Below, piece by piece: positions 46,277 through 55,072 of a stretch of DNA of 64,000 nt. A program made the position numbers and the translations under genes. Numbering within the stretch: position 1 is the stretch's first letter; each line of letters begins with the position of its first letter. The notes beneath the pieces are model-generated. The model saw only the letters and a list, made by a program, of their open reading frames with translations, had not been told where the DNA came from and ran no database searches. This DNA is from CAVXTT01 sp963764685 (lineage in GTDB: Bacteria > Bacteroidota > Ignavibacteria > Ignavibacteriales > Ignavibacteriaceae): positions 124,001-188,000 of the forward strand of contig CAVXTT010000022.1 in the NCBI GenBank assembly GCA_963764685.1. Direction: 5' to 3'.

Positions 46277-47340
46277 TGAAGATTATATCTCTTTACTGCA
46301 GAAGATAAAACTTTATTAATCATTTCGCTGTAAGATAATCCCGCTGACCTTGCCGCTTTGGGGTAGCAGGAATTTTCTTTCGGGTCTGGTAAAATCCCCG
46401 GAAGGGGATTCACTTCAATTATATTAGGGATATTATTTTTATCCAGCCTGATATCGATCCTGCTCCAGTCGCGGCACCTCAATGTCTTGTATGCTCTTAA
46501 AGCAGTATCCTTAATTCTTTTTTCGAGTTCAGCATCCAGGTTAGCCGGGCAGGAAAATACTTCAAGAGGATTTTCTTTTGTATCGAGGATCCATTTGGCT
46601 TCATACGAGTAAACCGGAATGAAATCCTTAGGGAATTCAGAGTAATTTATTTCAACTATGGGCAGGACTTCGGTATGGCTGTTATTTCCAAGCAGACCAA
46701 CTGTAAATTCCCTCCCGGGAAGAAATTCTTCTATCAGAGCCGGCTGTTTATAATTTCCAACAATTCTCTCTACTTCATTTTTTAGATCTTCTTTGCCGGT
46801 TACAAATCCTGATGTAAAGATTCCTTTACTGGAACCTTCTCCTACCGGTTTTACAAACAATGGAAATTCAAGCGGAACATTTTTGAAACCATTAGTATTA
46901 TCGGTAACAACAAATTTGGGAGTTGCAATTCCGTGATAGGTTAAAATTTCTTTTGTCCTGGCTTTATCGAGACAGGTGGATAATGTCAGAGGGTCGGACC
47001 CGGTATATGGAATTCCCAGCATATCAAGCAGTGCGGGTATCTGGGCCTCCCTGCTGATGCCGTTAAAGCCCTCTGCTATATTGAACACTATATCGGGTTT
47101 AAGCAGTTTTAATTTTTCATAAGCATTTTCATCAGCTTCGATCAGAACAACATCATTATATTCTGCAAGAGCATCTCTCACGGCATTGATCGTGTCCCAC
47201 GAATCCCATTCTGCATAAGTATCAGGTGAATTAAATTTAGAAGGAGGTGTAGATTGGATTGGAGATAGTTCTTCCGGGGAATTATTTACTTCCGGTTTGA
47301 CATTGAAGGTTAAAGCAACTTTCAATCGAACACTAAACAA
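46273..47340 (-). CDS. D-alanine-D-alanine ligase-like ATP-grasp enzyme (first copy)
   Basis: A 355-residue ATP-grasp protein, first gene of the cassette. LKVALTFNVKPEV opens the protein; DIVFNIAEGFNGISREAQIP, EFPLFVKPVGEGSSKGI, LIEEFLPGREFTVGLLG, WSRIDIRLDKNNIPN and IIEVNPLPGILPDPKEN follow, in the order of Ddl-type ligases. No ATG is available: TTG at 47340 or 47325 are the candidates. AGGAG lies 17 bases before the first, and a rare ATT start with better spacing cannot be ruled out. A Bacteroidetes-type promoter is seen at 47382-47411. The substrate is unknown. Confidence 0.87.
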   Translation of the reverse strand: MFSVRLKVALTFNVKPEVNNSPEELSPIQSTPPSKFNSPDTYAEWDSWDTINAVRDALAEYNDVVLIEADENAYEKLKLLKPDIVFNIAEGFNGISREAQIPALLDMLGIPYTGSDPLTLSTCLDKARTKEILTYHGIATPKFVVTDNTNGFKNVPLEFPLFVKPVGEGSSKGIFTSGFVTGKEDLKNEVERIVGNYKQPALIEEFLPGREFTVGLLGNNSHTEVLPIVEINYSEFPKDFIPVYSYEAKWILDTKENPLEVFSCPANLDAELEKRIKDTALRAYKTLRCRDWSRIDIRLDKNNIPNIIEVNPLPGILPDPKENSCYPKAARSAGLSYSEMINKVLSSAVKRYNLQ

Positions 47341-47381
47341 AGAAAACGAAATAACTTCTCCTAAAGAAAAATTTTTTTTTG

Positions 47382-47411
47382 CAAATATAACTATTATATA
47401 ATTTAAGTCAA
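47382..47411 (-). promoter_or_regulatory. Bacteroidetes-type promoter for the ATP-grasp/GNAT/kamA cassette
   Basis: On the minus strand TTG (47409-47411) is followed after 19 bases by TATATTTG (47389-47382), which fits the TTG-N19-21-TAnnTTTG consensus of Bacteroidetes primary promoters. It lies 42 bp upstream of the first ATP-grasp start, in the only gap between recG and the cassette. The region is otherwise very AT-rich, so chance matching is possible. Confidence 0.5.
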
Positions 47412-47504
47412 TATTTTTTTGTCTTCTGAAAAAATATTTTTAGGACGGCGAAAAAATAATTTTAGATGAATAATCAGAAATAATATTTTTCTGAAGCGGT
47501 ATTA

Positions 47505-49709
47505 CTATGCTATTCGTGCATAGTCGAGATGTGCTGAGTAATTTACGAGAAGATTTTTTTTAATAAGCTGATTGAGAGGATTTTTCAGATCAGGATCTTC
47601 GTGAATAATCCGGAAGGCTGCTTCCTTTGCATTTAATATTAATTCTCCGTCGGAAGCTATGTCGGCATATTTAAGTTCAGGGAAACCGCTTTGACGGATG
47701 CCGAATATATCTCCCGGTCCGCGCAGCTTGAGATCGGTCTCAGCAATTTTGAACCCGTCAAGATATTGCACCATTGTCTGCAATCGAAGTGAAGCTTTAT
47801 GTTTTTCAATTATACCTGTGGATAAATATCCGGTGTCAGGACCAGGATTAAATTTTAAAACATCTTCCCTTGTGACCAGAATGCAGAATCCCTGTTTTGA
47901 TCCTCTTCCGATTCTTCCTCTTAGCTGATGAAGCTGGCTTAAACCAAACCGGTGAGCGTCATTAATTATTATAATATTGGCGTCAGGAATGTCAATTCCA
48001 ACTTCAATTACGGTAGTTGACACCAGTACATCGAATTTCTTCTTTTGAAAGAGTGTCATTGTCTCTTCCTTTTCCTGCCACTTCATTCTGCCGTGAATAA
48101 GTCCTACATTTAGTTGTTTCAGATAGGTTGAGCTTAATTTCTCATAATATGATATCGCATCCTTCAGCTCAAGCTTTTCTGATTCCTCCACAAGCGGGTA
48201 TACTATAAAAGTCTGGTAGCCTTCGCGGGCTTTGCTGTTTACAAAGTCATAAATTGCCGGAAGGGTTGATTCACCCCTAAGCAATGTCTTTATCGGTTTC
48301 CTGTTCTTGGGCATCTCTGTAATTACCGAGTTATCCAGATCGCCGTAAACTGTCATAGAAAGTGTTCTGGGGATGGGTGTAGCACTCATAACTATTATAT
48401 CAGGGGAAGCTGCTTTGGAAGACAACCTTGCGCGCTGCATCACGCCAAAGCGATGCTGCTCATCTACGATTACCAGCCCGAGGTTCCTGAATTTTATTTT
48501 TTCTTCAAACAAAGCGTGGGTACCAATAATTATATCTGCTTCCTGAAGTTCAGCTTGCCTGTTACTTTCCTCACGTAAAGATTTTTTTTGTCCGCCAAGG
48601 ATCAGGCACACCTTTATTTTACGTCCTTTATATTTCTCTCCAAATTCTTTCATCATCCGGGAAATATTTCTGGCGTGCTGATCGGCGAGAATTTCTGTGG
48701 GTGCCATAAGTACCGATTGATAAGAGTTATCTGCAGCAATAAGCATAGCTGTGAGGGCAACAATTGTTTTCCCGCTACCCACATCTCCCTGGAGAAGACG
48801 GTTCATAGGTTTGGGGCTCAGCATATCCTTCTTAATTTCGCTCAAAACCTTTAATTGGGATCCTGTAAGCTTAAACGGGAGCCAATCAATAAAATTTTTC
48901 ACAAGAGAAGAATTGATATGAAATTGGATACCCCGGGAAGTTGATTGATGTTTATGCTTTTTAAGTGCAACAAGTATTTCCAGATAAAAGAGTTCTTCAT
49001 ACTTAAATCTTTTTATCGATCTCTCTAAATGTTCCCTGGTCTCCGGGTAGTGGTAATTTCTTATGGCACCGGTAATATCCTCGAGTTCATTTTGTTTTAT
49101 TATTGTGTCAGGGAGAGTTTCCGCAACATATCCGGAATAAAGTTCAACTGCATTAGATATAATTCTTCTTAATCCTATATCCCCCAGATTACTTTCCTTT
49201 AGTTCTTTAGGAATACGGTAGAACGGAATAATTTTACCGGTATTAAGAAAATTATTTGATTCCTCGGCAGTGATCCTGTCAAAATCAGGGTGGGTAAACT
49301 GGATGTTATTATATTTATTTAATGATGGTTTCCCGGAGACCGCAAAAAAATCTCCTGACTGGAATACATCGTAGAAATATTTAGCACCCTGATACCAGAC
49401 ACATTCAAAAAATCCGCTCTCATCTCTGAAATTAACTTTCATCAATTCCTTTTTACCAAAATAAAATCTTTCCTTATCGTAGACCTTTGCGATTACAGTA
49501 ACTTCACCATCAAAACCGTTCATCAGATAACCATAAACCTTAGCTGAGTTAAGAATAGTAGTTCTGTCAAGATGACGCGAAGGGAAATAGTAGAGCAGGT
49601 CTCTAATGGTTTTTATACCGATTTTTCCAAAAGCTGCGGCTCTCTTAGGGCCTACGGATTTAAGGTATTGAACCGGTTGTTCGAGATTGTTTACTTCTGG
49701 AGGATTCAT
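47505..49709 (-). CDS. recG: ATP-dependent DNA helicase RecG
   Basis: A 734-residue helicase that regresses stalled replication forks and branch-migrates Holliday junctions. The N-terminal wedge domain begins LEQPVQYLKSVGPKRAAAFG and has an OB fold. The helicase core has QGDVGSGKTIVALTAM (Walker A, near residue 311), the DEQHRFGV box near 419, MSATPIPRTLSMTVYGD, GLIHGRMKWQEKE and LHQLRGRIGRGSKQGFC. Length is slightly above the usual 690. The gene stands 164 bp upstream of the cassette on the same strand and its promoter is likely separate. It is intact. Confidence 0.97.
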   Translation of the reverse strand: MNPPEVNNLEQPVQYLKSVGPKRAAAFGKIGIKTIRDLLYYFPSRHLDRTTILNSAKVYGYLMNGFDGEVTVIAKVYDKERFYFGKKELMKVNFRDESGFFECVWYQGAKYFYDVFQSGDFFAVSGKPSLNKYNNIQFTHPDFDRITAEESNNFLNTGKIIPFYRIPKELKESNLGDIGLRRIISNAVELYSGYVAETLPDTIIKQNELEDITGAIRNYHYPETREHLERSIKRFKYEELFYLEILVALKKHKHQSTSRGIQFHINSSLVKNFIDWLPFKLTGSQLKVLSEIKKDMLSPKPMNRLLQGDVGSGKTIVALTAMLIAADNSYQSVLMAPTEILADQHARNISRMMKEFGEKYKGRKIKVCLILGGQKKSLREESNRQAELQEADIIIGTHALFEEKIKFRNLGLVIVDEQHRFGVMQRARLSSKAASPDIIVMSATPIPRTLSMTVYGDLDNSVITEMPKNRKPIKTLLRGESTLPAIYDFVNSKAREGYQTFIVYPLVEESEKLELKDAISYYEKLSSTYLKQLNVGLIHGRMKWQEKEETMTLFQKKKFDVLVSTTVIEVGIDIPDANIIIINDAHRFGLSQLHQLRGRIGRGSKQGFCILVTREDVLKFNPGPDTGYLSTGIIEKHKASLRLQTMVQYLDGFKIAETDLKLRGPGDIFGIRQSGFPELKYADIASDGELILNAKEAAFRIIHEDPDLKNPLNQLIKKNLLVNYSAHLDYARIA

Positions 49710-49760
49710 CTATGGAAAAATAAACAGGATAACCGATAAATTCAGCTTACCCCTGGTATA

Positions 49761-51404
49761 TTATTTATAGTTAACTTTTTGGTGATTAAGGTATATATTA
49801 AGCAGGTTGTCATAACTGCCCATATTCATTCTGATAATTTCAGTGATCCTGCGGGAATTAAAAAGCTCACCTCGGGTTATAAGCCTTATTTTTTCATAAT
49901 ACATCTTCAGGGCAGGATGCATTTGCGATAAGTCATTAGTTTCTAATGCATAAATGTATCCGTCCGGAATTTTCCTTGCGAAGTGTCCAATCCGCCATAT
50001 CTTATCGACTCCATTCCATTTGTGTCCGATTCTCCAATATTCAGTTGCAGGGAGTCTGGAAAGAAGAGGATCGGTTAAAGCATATGGATCAACTAAATAC
50101 AAGTGCGGGTCTGTGAAGAAACCGAACAAACCTATATTATTTCTGACTATTACCTTCTCATTTTTCATTCCCTCTGCCTTGCCGTTTTGAACCCAGGGAT
50201 GGCTGTATAATTTTCTTTCAGTTAAATTATTAAGAAGTCCCGTATACCTGAATAAGGAACTTCTCTCATCTGAGATACCGTTATCATTTATACGGACAGT
50301 TACTTTATCTGAAAAGATAGTTTTATAAACCGATATATCGGCACCATAGCCGGCATTATTGCTGTAAAAAGGGAAGGGAGATATTATATTAAGAAGAATT
50401 GCAAGGAAGAGGAGAATTATGAAAGTATAATCAAGCTTCATCTGGACCAATGAAAGTACAATAATTGAGGTGAGGAAGAGAGGAGAAAGAAACCTTCCGC
50501 TGTGAAAATCCCCGCCAATTTTAATTAAGTATACTATATATAAGAGCATACCGGCGGCAAAAAGCATATTTTGTTTCTTTGCCAGGGAAATTATTACTCC
50601 TGCCAGGATGATAACAACGGTTACCGGGTCAAGTTTGAGTGAGTGATAAAAATAATATAATCCCTGTGCGAACAGTTCTGGTGCGGATATCCCCGTATTT
50701 AATTTTGCATATGCGGTATTGGGGAACAGACTGCCGAAATAAAAGAGTGAGAATAACTCCCAGAGTAAAAATGGCAGCAACCCTAAAAAAGCAAATACAA
50801 TTAATCTTTTGTTTTTAAACAATTCGTAAGCAAGGGGGGGAAGTACAAGCAGGATCAGATCCATTCTGCATAACAATATCAGCGATCCTATCAGGAATAA
50901 ATAGAAAACTCTTGACTTGCCCGGTAAATGCCCGATAAAAAGTACATAAAACACCAATAGTAATAAGTGAGACAATGGATTCTCCAGTCCGGAAGTTGAG
51001 TAATCCATAAAGGCTTTGGAGAGAGGAAACAAAATCATTAGAAAAAAGAAAGTAAGCTTATTAGGGGTGATCCTGTATAAAAAATAAATAAGCAGGAAGC
51101 AAAAGAGAAATGAAAGGATCAGTACTGTGTAGTAAAATTCACGAGTGATAAATGAAAATCCTGCAATAAAAAAGAACCAGAGAGGGTGAGTGAATACCTG
51201 TACTCTTTCTCCTAAATTCCAGGTTAATCCTTCTCCATTTAGAAAATTGTGAACGCTCCTGAATGTAATGAAAGCATCCTCGGTAACCCAGGCCGTCGTA
51301 ATCAGGATTGTCAGGAAAAAAAGAAAGGAGAAAAGGAGTAATAATTTTAAAGTTGAGGAGAGTTCGGGATGAATATTATCTGCAGGGCCGGTTTTTATAT
51401 TCAA
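49761..51404 (-). CDS. GT-C membrane glycosyltransferase, AftB-like
   Basis: A 547-residue protein with about ten transmembrane helices. The first periplasmic loop has TEDAFITFRSVHNFLNGEGL and NLGERVQVFTHPLW, which match the acidic motif and following text of AftB-type arabinofuranosyltransferases and their relatives in other bacteria. The soluble C-terminal domain includes DRL-like text around LLSRLPATEYWRIGHKWNG. Such enzymes use polyprenyl-phosphate sugars at the outer face of the inner membrane. The donor here is unknown. It lies between recG and gpsA, not in the exopolysaccharide cluster. Confidence 0.8.
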   Translation of the reverse strand: MNIKTGPADNIHPELSSTLKLLLLFSFLFFLTILITTAWVTEDAFITFRSVHNFLNGEGLTWNLGERVQVFTHPLWFFFIAGFSFITREFYYTVLILSFLFCFLLIYFLYRITPNKLTFFFLMILFPLSKAFMDYSTSGLENPLSHLLLLVFYVLFIGHLPGKSRVFYLFLIGSLILLCRMDLILLVLPPLAYELFKNKRLIVFAFLGLLPFLLWELFSLFYFGSLFPNTAYAKLNTGISAPELFAQGLYYFYHSLKLDPVTVVIILAGVIISLAKKQNMLFAAGMLLYIVYLIKIGGDFHSGRFLSPLFLTSIIVLSLVQMKLDYTFIILLFLAILLNIISPFPFYSNNAGYGADISVYKTIFSDKVTVRINDNGISDERSSLFRYTGLLNNLTERKLYSHPWVQNGKAEGMKNEKVIVRNNIGLFGFFTDPHLYLVDPYALTDPLLSRLPATEYWRIGHKWNGVDKIWRIGHFARKIPDGYIYALETNDLSQMHPALKMYYEKIRLITRGELFNSRRITEIIRMNMGSYDNLLNIYLNHQKVNYK

Positions 51405-51433
51405 AGGAATGATTAATTCATTTGAAATTTAAT

Positions 51434-52429
51434 TTATTCAGTCTTCATATCCCTGGTCATCAGGTCGTAAGTAGCCTTCGAGGGATCTTTATCTTCAAAT
51501 AGAATATTATAAACTTCACACGCGATAGGAGTTTCAACTCCGGATTTACTTGCGAGCTCGACAACCGATTTTGTTGTCTGCACGCCTTCCGCCACCATTG
51601 TCATTGATTCAAGTACTTCCTTCAGCTTTTTGCCTGCCCCTATTTCTTCTCCGACAAATCTGTTTCTGCTGTGCCTGCTCATACAGGTAACTATTAGATC
51701 GCCCATGCCCGATAACCCGGCAAAGGTTTCCGCCTTTGCTCCTAATCTGATTCCAAGTCTTGATATTTCAGCGATTCCCCTTGTCATAATTGCGGCTTTA
51801 GTATTATCTCCGAATTTTGCTCCATCGATTATCCCGGCTCCTATTGCAATTACGTTCTTGAATGCCCCTCCCATTTCAACACCAATCAGGTCTGCAGAGG
51901 TATAAACCCTGAAGTAAGAGGTCATAAAGGTACTTTGCACAATTTCTGCTGTAGTTTTGTTTTTAGAGGCAGCTACAACTGCAGTAGGTATTTTTCTTGC
52001 AACTTCTTCTGCGTGACTTGGTCCTGAAAGTACGGCAAGCTGCTTCGGCTGTAAATATGGGATTTCCTCCTTAAGCATCTGGGACATTGTCATCAAGGAA
52101 TTATTTTCAATACCTTTGGCTACGCTGACAAGTATTGATTTTTTCAGACGGGCAGCATTTACATTTTTAATAACACTTCTTAGAAATTGTGAGGGGACTG
52201 CAAGCACTATGAGATCTTTTTTAGTAGTTGCTTCATCCAGATCATTTGTAATTTTAAGCTGCTCGGGTATTCTTATTCCGGGAAGGTACTTTTCATTTAT
52301 TCTGGTCTCTATAACCCTTAAAACATAATCCGGTTCATATTCCCACAGGGTAACATTATGCTCATTCGTATGAAGCAAAATGGCCAGGGTGGTACCCCAG
52401 CCGCCTGCACCAAGTACAGAAATGTTCAT
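51434..52429 (-). CDS. gpsA: Glycerol-3-phosphate dehydrogenase [NAD(P)+]
   Basis: A 331-residue cytosolic enzyme that reduces dihydroxyacetone phosphate to glycerol-3-phosphate for phospholipid synthesis. MNISVLGAGGWGTTLAILLH is the nucleotide-binding fold, VSVAKGIENNSLMTMSQML and LSGPSHAEEVARKIPTAVV form the active-site region, and ALKNVIAIGAG-like text (GGAFKNVIAIGAGIIDG) carries the substrate Lys. TRGIAEISRLGIRLGAKAET with GLSGMGDLIVTC follows. It starts six bases after the plsY stop, so the two form an operon that supplies and then acylates glycerol-3-phosphate. Confidence 0.97.
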   Translation of the reverse strand: MNISVLGAGGWGTTLAILLHTNEHNVTLWEYEPDYVLRVIETRINEKYLPGIRIPEQLKITNDLDEATTKKDLIVLAVPSQFLRSVIKNVNAARLKKSILVSVAKGIENNSLMTMSQMLKEEIPYLQPKQLAVLSGPSHAEEVARKIPTAVVAASKNKTTAEIVQSTFMTSYFRVYTSADLIGVEMGGAFKNVIAIGAGIIDGAKFGDNTKAAIMTRGIAEISRLGIRLGAKAETFAGLSGMGDLIVTCMSRHSRNRFVGEEIGAGKKLKEVLESMTMVAEGVQTTKSVVELASKSGVETPIACEVYNILFEDKDPSKATYDLMTRDMKTE

Positions 52430-52435
52430 TAAAAG

Positions 52436-53104
52436 TTATAATTTTTTAGTTCTGGAGAAATTTAATTTATGTTCTTCACCGTTAACTAAACGGATTACAT
52501 TTTTTCGATGAGTGTAAACGATTAAAAGGGATACTGCAATGACAAAAGGAAGCAGGGTATTATAGCCCATAATATCTACATGAAATAAATTTTCCCTGAT
52601 GATTAATGTAAGCGGGACAGCAATTGCCCCAATAATAGATCCAAGCGAAACATATCTTGAGACTGTAACAACAATGATGAACACGCCGATGGCAACAAGC
52701 ATATCCACAGTAACGATCATAAGCAGCATACCCAAGGCAGTAGCAATTCCTTTTCCTCCTCTGAATCCTGCAAAAACTGTCCATATATGCCCAATTACAG
52801 CAGAAACTCCTGCAATAATCTGAATGAGAGTAAAATCATCAAAAGGAGTTGCATTTTCAAAAGGAATTGATCCGTAATGAAGACGCGCAACAAGAACAAC
52901 TGCTAAAACTCCCTTAAAGGCATCAAGGATAATCACCACCAAACCGTGCTTCCAGCCTAAAACACGCATTACGTTAGTACCACCGGCATTACCGCTTCCA
53001 TAATTCCGGATATCAACTCCCTTTGCAAGTTTGGTTACGATGATACTTGTAGGAATTGACCCGACCAGGTAGGAGAGAATTATAATTGTTGCTAGAAGAA
53101 ACAT
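52436..53104 (-). CDS. plsY: Acyl-phosphate:glycerol-3-phosphate acyltransferase
   Basis: A 222-residue membrane protein with about six helices. It catalyses the first acylation of glycerol-3-phosphate in phospholipid synthesis. The three family motifs are visible: SYLVGSIPTSIIVTKLAKG, GSGNAGGTNVMRVLGWKHG with the conserved Ser/Gly loop, and GFRGGKGIATALGMLL with the phosphate-binding glycines, plus a final helix ending YTHRKNVIRLVNGEE. It is directly upstream of gpsA. The ispD gene ends 100 bp upstream of its start. Confidence 0.97.
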   Translation of the reverse strand: MFLLATIIILSYLVGSIPTSIIVTKLAKGVDIRNYGSGNAGGTNVMRVLGWKHGLVVIILDAFKGVLAVVLVARLHYGSIPFENATPFDDFTLIQIIAGVSAVIGHIWTVFAGFRGGKGIATALGMLLMIVTVDMLVAIGVFIIVVTVSRYVSLGSIIGAIAVPLTLIIRENLFHVDIMGYNTLLPFVIAVSLLIVYTHRKNVIRLVNGEEHKLNFSRTKKL

Positions 53105-53204
53105 TCAAATTCCTTTATTATCATAAATTTAAACTATAAATCTTATCTATAATATGCAAAAATGCCATTGTAATTAGAAGCTTTTCCTGTTAATAGGATT
53201 CAAA

Positions 53205-53880
53205 TTAACCCAATAATTTTCTTAAAATGAGAATATCTTCCGGCTTAGTAATTTTAAAATTTAATATGGAGCCTTCGACAATATTAAGATGCTCACCAAT
53301 ACCTGCTGCAATTACTGATTCATCTGTCCCGCTGACATTTTTTTTATATGCAGCTTCCATTGCTTTCATAAGAACTTTATACGTAAATATCTGAGGGGTT
53401 TGTAAATAATAAATATTCTTCCGATCAGGATATGCATATCCGTTTTTCCCCTCTAATAATAAAGTATCACGTGCTTTAATACCGACCACAGCATTACCTT
53501 TAAGTTTAGCAGTTCTGATTGCTTCAGTTAAGATGCTTTGAGGTAGCAGAGGTCTTGCTGCATCGTGCACAATTATTAGATCTTTATCATTGGCATTTAT
53601 GCTGCAAAGAGCCGAATAAACAGAATCCTGACGTTCTTTACCTCCATTTACAAGAGCCGGAGACTTTACTAAGTTTATACTTTTTTGTGAGCTGTTTAAT
53701 AAGACTGAAAAATTCAGGTTCGGCAGATATGATAATTTCATCTACTTCTTTGTTCTTTTGAAAACTTTGTAATGTATATACCAGAATTTCCTTCCCTGAA
53801 ATTTTTACATATTGTTTAGGGATTTTAAATCCTGCACGACTTCCCCTGCCGCCGCTTGGTATAATTGCGAAGGTTTTCAT
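53205..53880 (-). CDS. ispD: 2-C-methyl-D-erythritol 4-phosphate cytidylyltransferase, one frameshift
   Basis: Two overlapping frames together make a protein of about 225 residues, the normal length. The enzyme transfers CMP to MEP in the non-mevalonate isoprenoid pathway. The N-terminal frame has MKTFAIIPSGGRGSRAGF and IPKQYVKISGKEILVYTLQS, the CTP-binding loop. The C-terminal frame has NGGKERQDSVYSAL, VHDAARPLLPQSIL and SVIAAGIGEHLNIVEGS. The frames change at about 53660-53680, equivalent to one extra base. Loss of this enzyme should be lethal unless a second copy exists, so the break is probably a consensus error. Confidence 0.88.
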
Positions 53881-53929
53881 TTTATAGATGTAATGTCAAA
53901 TTTATACAATAAGCATTGCATCACCGTAA

Positions 53930-54938
53930 CTAAGGAACCGGTAATTTTCTTTCAAGTGCTTTTTTATAAGCTTTAACTATAAACTCTGTTTCAGCAAAAG
54001 CACTAACCAGCATTAGCAGAGTTGATTCGGGCATATGAAAATTGGTTATGAGTTTATCGGTTATTTTAAAATCATAAGGAGGATAGATAAACTTATCTGT
54101 CCAGCCTCGGTTTGGTTTAACAAATCCATCTGCAGTTACACTTGTTTCTAGTGCCCTGCATGTACTTGTACCAACAACAAAAACATTATGCTTAGAGGAA
54201 ATTGCCTTATTTATTATTTCAGCTGATTTAGCGTTTATTTCATAATACTCGGAATCCATTTTATGCTTGGTCAGATCTTCAACCTCTACAGGTCTGAAAG
54301 TACCGAGTCCGATATGGAGAACAACAGGAACAATTTCCACATCTTTTCTTTTCAATTTTCTGAAGAAGTTTAGGAGTGAAATGAAGTCCTGCAGTTGGAG
54401 CAGCAACAGCACCATCAACTTTTGCATAAACTGTTTGGTAATTTTCTTTATCGGATGGTTCCGGTTCTCTTTTTATGTATGGAGGAAGGGGAGTCATTCC
54501 GATTTTTTCAACTGCCTTAAATACATTTCCCGGCTGATTAAATCTTACGGTTCTTCCCCGTGAAGTTGTATTATCAATAACTTCGCACCATAACTTATCA
54601 TTGAAATATATTTTATTTCCTATTCTTACTTTTCTTGCAGGATCCACAATAACATCCCATATGCATTCTTCAGCATTCAGTTCTCTAAGAAGGAAGACTT
54701 CAATTTTTGCATTCGTTTTTTCTTTCTTTCCACATAACCTTGCCTGGAAAACTCTCGTTTCATTAACGACAAGGACATCTCCCTTTGCCATATAATCAAC
54801 AATATCAGTAAAATACTTTATTTTCAATTTCCTGTGTTTCCCTGTTAAGCACCATTAGCTTTGATTTATCTCTTTGTGAAACGGGATATTTAGCAATGCT
54901 GTTTTCGGCAGATTAAATTTGAAGTCTGATAATTTCAT
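53930..54938 (-). pseudogene. queA: tRNA preQ1(34) S-adenosylmethionine ribosyltransferase-isomerase, at least three frameshifts
   Basis: The likely ATG is at 54938 (MKLSDFKFNLPK). The text then continues in a second frame (IAKYPVSQRDKSKLMVLNRE), a third (TDIVDYMAKGDVLVVNETRV, then GAVAAPTAGLHFTPKLLQKI) and a last (VVLHIGLGTFRPVEVEDL, ending ESTLLMLVSAFAETEFIV). Together they give about 336 residues, matching QueA, which builds epoxyqueuosine on tRNA. Breaks lie near 54900, 54820 and 54380-54420, mostly extra bases. A decayed queD-type gene at 32.3 kb is also in the window, but the density of breaks here matches the neighbouring ppdK and argues for poor sequence. Confidence 0.85.
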
Positions 54939-55072
54939 TCTTCATTCCTTTTTTATTATTAAATCCGGCAAGACAGAAGTACCCGCCGGCAAATTTGATT
55001 ATTTATTTTCTCTTTGAGATTATTTTTTTAACTGTGTTTCTTTTTCTTACTGGACAGGTTTTTGGTTTTAAT

